NCBI RefSeq assembly: GCF_019904235.1
Contig: NZ_CP063202.1
Coordinates: 1 to 64,000, forward strand
DNA from: Erythrobacter sp. SCSIO 43205
Lineage (GTDB): Bacteria > Pseudomonadota > Alphaproteobacteria > Sphingomonadales > Sphingomonadaceae
Direction of reading: 5' to 3'
Length of the DNA: 64,000 nt
In this document: positions 60,044 through 64,000 of the stretch, piece after piece
Layout of the letters: the number at the start of each line of letters is the position of its first letter
Position numbering within the stretch: position 1 is the stretch's first letter
Position numbers and translations under genes: made by a program
The notes under the pieces: generated by a model
What the model was told of the DNA's origin: nothing
The model's input: only the letters and a program-made list of their open reading frames with translations
Databases searched by the model: none

Positions 60044-61342
60044 CTAATCTTCGGCATCAAGCCCATAGGCTGTGTGCAAGACCCGCACGGCAAGCTCGGT
60101 TTCATCCTCATCGATCAGCACACTGACTTTGATCTCAGACGTGGTGATCGCAAGAATGTTGATCCCGCGCTCTGACAATGCGCTGAACATTGTGCTGGCA
60201 ACGCCGGCATGGCTTTTCATACCCACGCCAACGACGCTGATCTTCGCAACTTTTGTGTCAGCGATGATGCGATTGAAGCCAATGCTCTCACGCTTGTCTT
60301 CCAGAAGCGCCTCTGCGCGCGCGAGGTCGGCACCGGGAACGGTGAAGGTCACATCGGTTTCGCCTTTGTCGCGCCCAACGTTCTGAATGATCATATCAAC
60401 ATTGATCGACGCATCGGCAAGCGGGCTGAAAATTTCGGCCACAGCGCCCGGTTTGTCAGGTACGCGGGTGAGCGTCACTTTTGCCTCGTTCTTGTCGTGA
60501 GCAATCCCGGTTACAAGTTGGCGTTCCATTTCGCCCCTTTCGACCATGAGTTCCATTTCATCATCCGACACGATCAGCGTGCCGGGCAGTTCATCAGCGG
60601 GCACCGCGTCATCGCCCACAAAGCTGGAGAGCACTTGAATGCGCACGCCCTCTTTCATCGCAAGGCCAACAGAGCGCGTCTGCAAAACCTTTGCCCCGAC
60701 AGAAGCGAGTTCGAGCATCTCTTCGTAAGTGACGGCTTTCAACTTGCGCGCCTTGGCAACGATGCGTGGGTCGGTGGTGTAGACCCCGTCGACATCAGTG
60801 TAGATGTCGCAGCGATCCGCTTTTACTGCTGCTGCGACTGCGACAGCTGATGTGTCCGAGCCGCCGCGCCCCAATGTCGTCACGCGGCCTTCATCGGAAA
60901 TGCCTTGAAAACCGGGGCACACCGCAATTTCGCCGGCCTCCATACTCGCGACCATTTCGGGCGCATCAATGCTGGAAATGCGTGCCTTGGCGTGCGCCTC
61001 AACCGTCTTTACCGGCATTTGCCAGCCGAGCCAGCTGCGCGCTTTGCAGCCGAGCGATTGCAGGGTGAGCGCGAGCAGGCCGCTCGTGACTTGCTCACCG
61101 CTGGAGACGACCACGTCGTATTCCGCCGGATCGTAAAGAGCATTGGCTTCGCGGCAGAAATTGACAAGGCGATCAGTTTCGCCTGCCATCGCGCTGACGA
61201 CAACACCAACTTCGCTGTTCTGAGCCTGCGCGCGAACGATATTGGCGACGCGGCGAATCCGCTCGGTCCCCGCCATCGAGGTGCCGCCAAATTTCATCAC
61301 AACACGCTGTTTTTTATTGGGCGTTTCTGAGGCCAAGGCCAC
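60044..61342 (-). CDS. lysC: aspartate kinase
   Basis: The first enzyme of the aspartate pathway to lysine, threonine and methionine. The 432-residue product has the kinase motif MKFGGTSMAG near residue 17, SSGEQVTSGLLA and the C-terminal tandem ACT domains for feedback control (ITGIAHDKNEAKVTL-type and KISVVGVGMKSHAGVASTMF). No upstream riboswitch is visible. It is divergent from ubiG with 60 bases between. Feedback sensitivity cannot be judged from sequence alone. Confidence 0.96.
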   Translation of the reverse strand: MALASETPNKKQRVVMKFGGTSMAGTERIRRVANIVRAQAQNSEVGVVVSAMAGETDRLVNFCREANALYDPAEYDVVVSSGEQVTSGLLALTLQSLGCKARSWLGWQMPVKTVEAHAKARISSIDAPEMVASMEAGEIAVCPGFQGISDEGRVTTLGRGGSDTSAVAVAAAVKADRCDIYTDVDGVYTTDPRIVAKARKLKAVTYEEMLELASVGAKVLQTRSVGLAMKEGVRIQVLSSFVGDDAVPADELPGTLIVSDDEMELMVERGEMERQLVTGIAHDKNEAKVTLTRVPDKPGAVAEIFSPLADASINVDMIIQNVGRDKGETDVTFTVPGADLARAEALLEDKRESIGFNRIIADTKVAKISVVGVGMKSHAGVASTMFSALSERGINILAITTSEIKVSVLIDEDETELAVRVLHTAYGLDAED

Positions 61343-61402
61343 TCGCTCCCCTTCGATGTGTTCCCGCTAGTTATGTGCTGCTGGCGCTGCTAACGAGGGT
61401 GG

Positions 61403-62143
61403 ATGGGAAACGCAAACGTATCAAATGTTACTATCCGGCCCGAAGAGGCCGCGTTCTTCGCTGATCTTGCAAAAGATTGGTGGAATCCGAAGGGAAAGAT
61501 GGCGAGCCTGCATCAGGTAAACCCTGTGCGGCTTCAATTCATTCGCGAGGCAGTAGATGCGCATTTTGATACCGACCCGCGCTCGATAAAGCCGCTTGGC
61601 GGTAAAACCGCGCTCGACATCGGCTGCGGTGCGGGCTTGGTTTGCGAACCTCTCGCCCGGCTTGGCGCTCAGGTGACCGGCGTTGACGCTGCAAGCGATA
61701 ATGTGGCCGCAGCGAGCGCCCACGCAAAGGCAAGCGGGCTCGATATTCGATATATGGCAGGCGAGGTCGCCAGCCTCGACATCGGCACATTTGATCTCGT
61801 CACAAGCCTTGAGGTGGTCGAGCACGTCGCGGACAAGCGCGCCTTTCTTGCCGATGTGGCTGCGCGCCTTGCCCCTGGCGGATTGCTGGTGCTTTCCACC
61901 CCCAACCGCACGCCCGCCTCGCGCCTGCTTCTGGTCGGTGCTGCGGAAGCGGTGGGATATGTTCCCAAAGGCACGCACCATTGGGAAGACTTTGTGACGC
62001 CTGAAGAGCTGGAGGAACTGCTCGCAGAGGTCGGACTAGAAGTGACCCATCGGCGCGGCATCGCGTGGCGTCCGGGCAAGGGGCTGCACCTTAGCGATGA
62101 TGAAGCGCTCAACTACATTTTGAGCGCGCGGGCTAAGGGTTAA
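61403..62143 (+). CDS. ubiG: ubiquinone biosynthesis O-methyltransferase
   Basis: Performs both O-methylations in ubiquinone synthesis with S-adenosylmethionine. The 246-residue product has WWNPKGKMASLHQVNPVRL near the start, typical of UbiG. The SAM loop is ALDIGCGAGLVCEPLARLG, followed by VTSLEVVEHV and GGLLVLSTPNRTPASRLL. ATG at 61403 follows GAGGGTGG. It ends 4 bases inside the converging glpQ stop (TTAA). Confidence 0.95.
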   Translation: MGNANVSNVTIRPEEAAFFADLAKDWWNPKGKMASLHQVNPVRLQFIREAVDAHFDTDPRSIKPLGGKTALDIGCGAGLVCEPLARLGAQVTGVDAASDNVAAASAHAKASGLDIRYMAGEVASLDIGTFDLVTSLEVVEHVADKRAFLADVAARLAPGGLLVLSTPNRTPASRLLLVGAAEAVGYVPKGTHHWEDFVTPEELEELLAEVGLEVTHRRGIAWRPGKGLHLSDDEALNYILSARAKG

Positions 62144-63183
62144 TCGCCTTCACCCACCAGACCTACAAACTCTTTCACATTGTCGGTGAAGAAACCGTCT
62201 GCGCCGCTTTTGATCGCTGCCCCCCATAGAAGACGCCATTGACCATCATCGGCAGGGCCCCCTTCGCCTTGCAGCGATGCTGGCAGAAAACCGTTTTCCT
62301 TGCGCAAGGTCCAGGGGTGAACCTTGAGGCCGAGCGCCTTTGCATCAGTGACCAGCGTCGTTTGCGCCATGGTTTGCGGGTCGAGAACATAGCCAAGCCA
62401 GGGGCCAATCCCGTCGGCGTAAGTTGCAAGTTCTTCCAAACCGCTTGGCGTCACCATTTCGGCATAGCGCATGTCGGGTTCATCCACCGGGCCACCTTCC
62501 GGGTGGATAAGCTGGATAAGCTTGTAGTCGCTGCGTTGATTGAGGCGGCGAAGCGTGGTCACTTCAAAACATTGGATGAATATCGGATCGGTGGGCTCAA
62601 TCCCCAAATCGCGTAGCTCGCGAAGGATGAGATCGACCATATCGATCCCTTCGACTTCGAGCATGAAATTGGGGTGTTTAAGCTCAGGATAAAGGCCAAT
62701 CTTTCGCCCAGTCTCCGCTTCTTTGGCGCGGACCAGCTTCACAATCTCTTTAAAGGTCGGCACCTGATATAGACCATTATACCGCGTGTTTGCTGGGCGG
62801 CTTGCGGGCACACGCTCCTTCGCGCGAAGGGTGCGCAGCTCAGCGAGGGTGAAGTCCTCGGCGAACCATCCCGCGACCCGTTGACCATCAATCGTCTTTT
62901 CACGGCGGAGGTGTTCGAACTCTTCCCGATTTGCGACATCGGTGGTGCCTGAAAGCTCATTCTCATGGCGTGAGACGAGTTTCAGATCCTTCGTCACAAC
63001 AAGATCGGGTTCGATGTAATCGGCCCCCTGATCAATCGCGAGTTCATAGGCTGCCAGAGTGTGCTCAGGCCGGTCACCGCTTGCCCCGCGATGAGCGATA
63101 ATCAGCGGATCGCTATTTGCCATCGCGGGAATCGGTGCAAGCATCAGCGCAGTTAACGCGGTTACAAAAGCGAAGCGGACCAT
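62140..63183 (-). CDS. glpQ: glycerophosphodiester phosphodiesterase, periplasmic
   Basis: Hydrolyses glycerophosphodiesters to glycerol-3-phosphate and an alcohol. The 347-residue product has a signal peptide (MVRFAFVTALTALMLAPIPAMA, in part) and the GDPD core: IIAHRGASGDRPEHTLAAY with the catalytic His-Arg, GADYIEPDLVVTKD with metal ligands, and a second histidine in LVSRHENEL. That is the periplasmic GlpQ layout. Its start overlaps the ArsC/Spx-like gene by 22 bases. Confidence 0.95.
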   Translation of the reverse strand: MVRFAFVTALTALMLAPIPAMANSDPLIIAHRGASGDRPEHTLAAYELAIDQGADYIEPDLVVTKDLKLVSRHENELSGTTDVANREEFEHLRREKTIDGQRVAGWFAEDFTLAELRTLRAKERVPASRPANTRYNGLYQVPTFKEIVKLVRAKEAETGRKIGLYPELKHPNFMLEVEGIDMVDLILRELRDLGIEPTDPIFIQCFEVTTLRRLNQRSDYKLIQLIHPEGGPVDEPDMRYAEMVTPSGLEELATYADGIGPWLGYVLDPQTMAQTTLVTDAKALGLKVHPWTLRKENGFLPASLQGEGGPADDGQWRLLWGAAIKSGADGFFTDNVKEFVGLVGEGD

Positions 63184-63512
63184 TCATCTTCCTTAAAACC
63201 CACCAGAATACCGTTTTGGTGCTCGACCACTGGCCGTTTGATCATTGAAGGGTGCTGAACGAGAAGCGTGACCGCCTTATGACTGTCTGCGGCATCGGCC
63301 TTCTCTTGATCGGACAGCTTGCGGTATGTTGTGCCACGCTTGTTCAACACGGTGTCAACGCCCTTATCCGCGATCCACGCTGCAACCTTGGCTTCGTCCG
63401 CGCCCTCTTTCTTGTAATCGTGAAAGACATAGGCAAGGCCGTTTTCATCGAGCCACTTCCTTGCCTTTTTGACGGTGTCGCAATTGGGAATGCCGTAGAA
63501 TTGAAGGGTCAT
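63162..63512 (-). CDS. ArsC/Spx/YffB-family protein
   Basis: A 116-residue thioredoxin-fold protein. YGIPNCDTVKKARKWLDENG holds the single active-site cysteine, and RGTTYRKLSDQEKADAAD and HPSMIKRPVVEHQNG are the later family blocks (the Arg there contacts anion in ArsC). It is closest by eye to YffB/Spx-like reductases rather than to arsenate reductases in ars operons. The 3' end overlaps glpQ, an unusual pairing. Confidence 0.92.
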   Translation of the reverse strand: MTLQFYGIPNCDTVKKARKWLDENGLAYVFHDYKKEGADEAKVAAWIADKGVDTVLNKRGTTYRKLSDQEKADAADSHKAVTLLVQHPSMIKRPVVEHQNGILVGFKEDEWSASLL

Positions 63513-63672
63513 AGGGAAAATGGATCCTGACGCTAAAGCTTTTCGCCAGCCGCCATATCCTACCCGCCACGCGCTGCACAGAGCCTTAGGCGACGATTTG
63601 CCGTGATATGATGGGGTTAACTCCCCCTTTAGTGTTTCCGCTTAGAGAGCGCTGAACTCTCAGGGATTTGCT

Positions 63673-63954
63673 ATGTCACGCACTGTTTCAAAATTCGCGA
63701 TTCTCTCCGGCGCAACAGCGCTTGCGCTTACCCCCGTGGCGGCCTCGGCTGGCACGCGCGCTGGCGATGATACGAGCGTTTATTCATCGAGCGCCGCTCA
63801 GCCCGGCATGGGCCGCGAAGCCAAAGGTGAGAGCGCGGTTGGCGGGGGCTTTTCCTTCGTTTCGATCCTGATCGGTGCCTATATCGGCGCATGGACGACT
63901 TTGTTCGTGAGCGAAATCACCGAAGACGATGAGTTCCAATCAGCTGGCATCTGA
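63673..63954 (+). CDS. small secreted or membrane protein, function unknown
   Basis: I do not recognise this 93-residue protein. A signal-like start (MSRTVSKFAILSGATALALTP) and an Ala-x-Ala site near AASA are followed by a Ser/Gly-rich stretch. A hydrophobic helix (FSFVSILIGAYIGAWTTLFV) and a short acidic tail end it. It may be a membrane peptide with both ends outside or a lipid-surface protein. The 160 bases upstream (63513-63672) show no promoter I can defend. Confidence 0.65.
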   Translation: MSRTVSKFAILSGATALALTPVAASAGTRAGDDTSVYSSSAAQPGMGREAKGESAVGGGFSFVSILIGAYIGAWTTLFVSEITEDDEFQSAGI

Positions 63955-63957
63955 TCG

Positions 63958-64000
63958 CTAGCCTAGGTGCGCATCGGCAATCGCTGCCGCCAGCGCATCG
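63958..64000 (-). CDS. 3' end of a gene on the minus strand, possibly ruvC
   Basis: Only 13 codons and a TAG stop are inside the window, reading DALAAAIADAHLG. The Asp-Ala-Leu-Ala run resembles the C-terminal DAADALA-x-A-I region of the Holliday junction resolvase RuvC, but 13 residues are too few to decide. The rest of the gene lies beyond 64000. A second frame here (stop at 63963-63965) looks less protein-like. Confidence 0.4.
   Translation of the reverse strand, partial: DALAAAIADAHLG

Noticed and set aside
1..64000. tRNA, rRNA, CRISPR, insertion sequence or prophage features
   Set aside because: I looked for direct-repeat arrays, transposase or integrase motifs and tRNA-like cloverleaf segments in the gaps and saw none I could support; a tRNAscan or Infernal run would be decisive.

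Overview
This is a continuous stretch of a proteobacterial chromosome, most likely from Alphaproteobacteria, order Sphingomonadales, near Erythrobacteraceae. I base this on gene content and protein style, not on a search: moderately high GC with long antisense open frames, a UPF0262 protein, a CC_3452-type secreted protein, a zinc-free 41-residue L36, a stand-alone ParA, the rpmH-rnpA-yidD-yidC-engB block, and a PQQ alcohol dehydrogenase. I see no insertion sequence, prophage, integrase, CRISPR array, rRNA or tRNA, and no gene-free stretch longer than 300 bases. The region reads as core chromosome with a few accessory units.

Layout. 1-9.4 kb: dnaA followed by a cluster of DnaA-box-like sites inside small hairpins; DUF983 and ThiF/MoeB genes; yaaA; a DUF202 membrane protein; a sirtuin divergent from dapB; a voltage-gated-type K+ channel coupled through a G9 tract to a 509-residue membrane protein; nth; a lipoprotein. 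9.5-15.6 kb: dicarboxylate symporter and dapE, cupin, S1/P1 nuclease with a GST, a glyoxalase-fold protein, and an orphan curlin-repeat amyloid protein. 15.8-19.2 kb: engB, yidC, yidD, rnpA and rpmH, all on the minus strand. 19.4-29 kb: a ClpP-fold secreted protein, yifB/comM, a Popeye-like cNMP-binding membrane protein, a flavin reductase with a possible ATC start, recQ, an HxlR regulator, a CC_3452-type protein, a HAD hydrolase, rpmJ and galE.

29-40 kb: a DUF4136-type lipoprotein and an M14 carboxypeptidase; Tat-exported DUF4197; DUF421; cdd; a degenerate GH25; UPF0262 divergent from dnaB; rpoZ; parA; DUF3667; ftsH. 40.2-45.4 kb: a TetR regulator facing a four-gene tripartite ABC efflux operon, with two near-identical 18-bp operators between them. 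45.4-50 kb: MaoC and CoA-transferase genes, a split Alg14/Alg13-type glycosyltransferase pair, a helical-repeat protein, and an NDUFA9-type SDR. 50-58 kb: dienelactone hydrolase divergent from a lipid-anchored quinohemoprotein alcohol dehydrogenase, then a minus-strand group containing purU and purT. 57.9-60 kb: a protein with a broken GGDEF motif beside a PilZ-XRE fusion with intact c-di-GMP motifs and a 25-bp dyad between them. 60-64 kb: lysC, ubiG, glpQ, an ArsC/Spx-like gene, a small secreted protein, and the last codons of a minus-strand gene resembling ruvC.

Genes that work together: dnaA, dnaB and their DnaA-box-like sites (replication initiation); dapB, dapE and lysC (lysine/diaminopimelate); rnpA, rpmH, yidC and yidD (translation and membrane insertion); purU and purT (formate recycling into purines); the efflux operon with its repressor; and the c-di-GMP-type pair. 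The best candidates for something little described are the PilZ-XRE/degenerate-GGDEF module and the orphan curlin protein.
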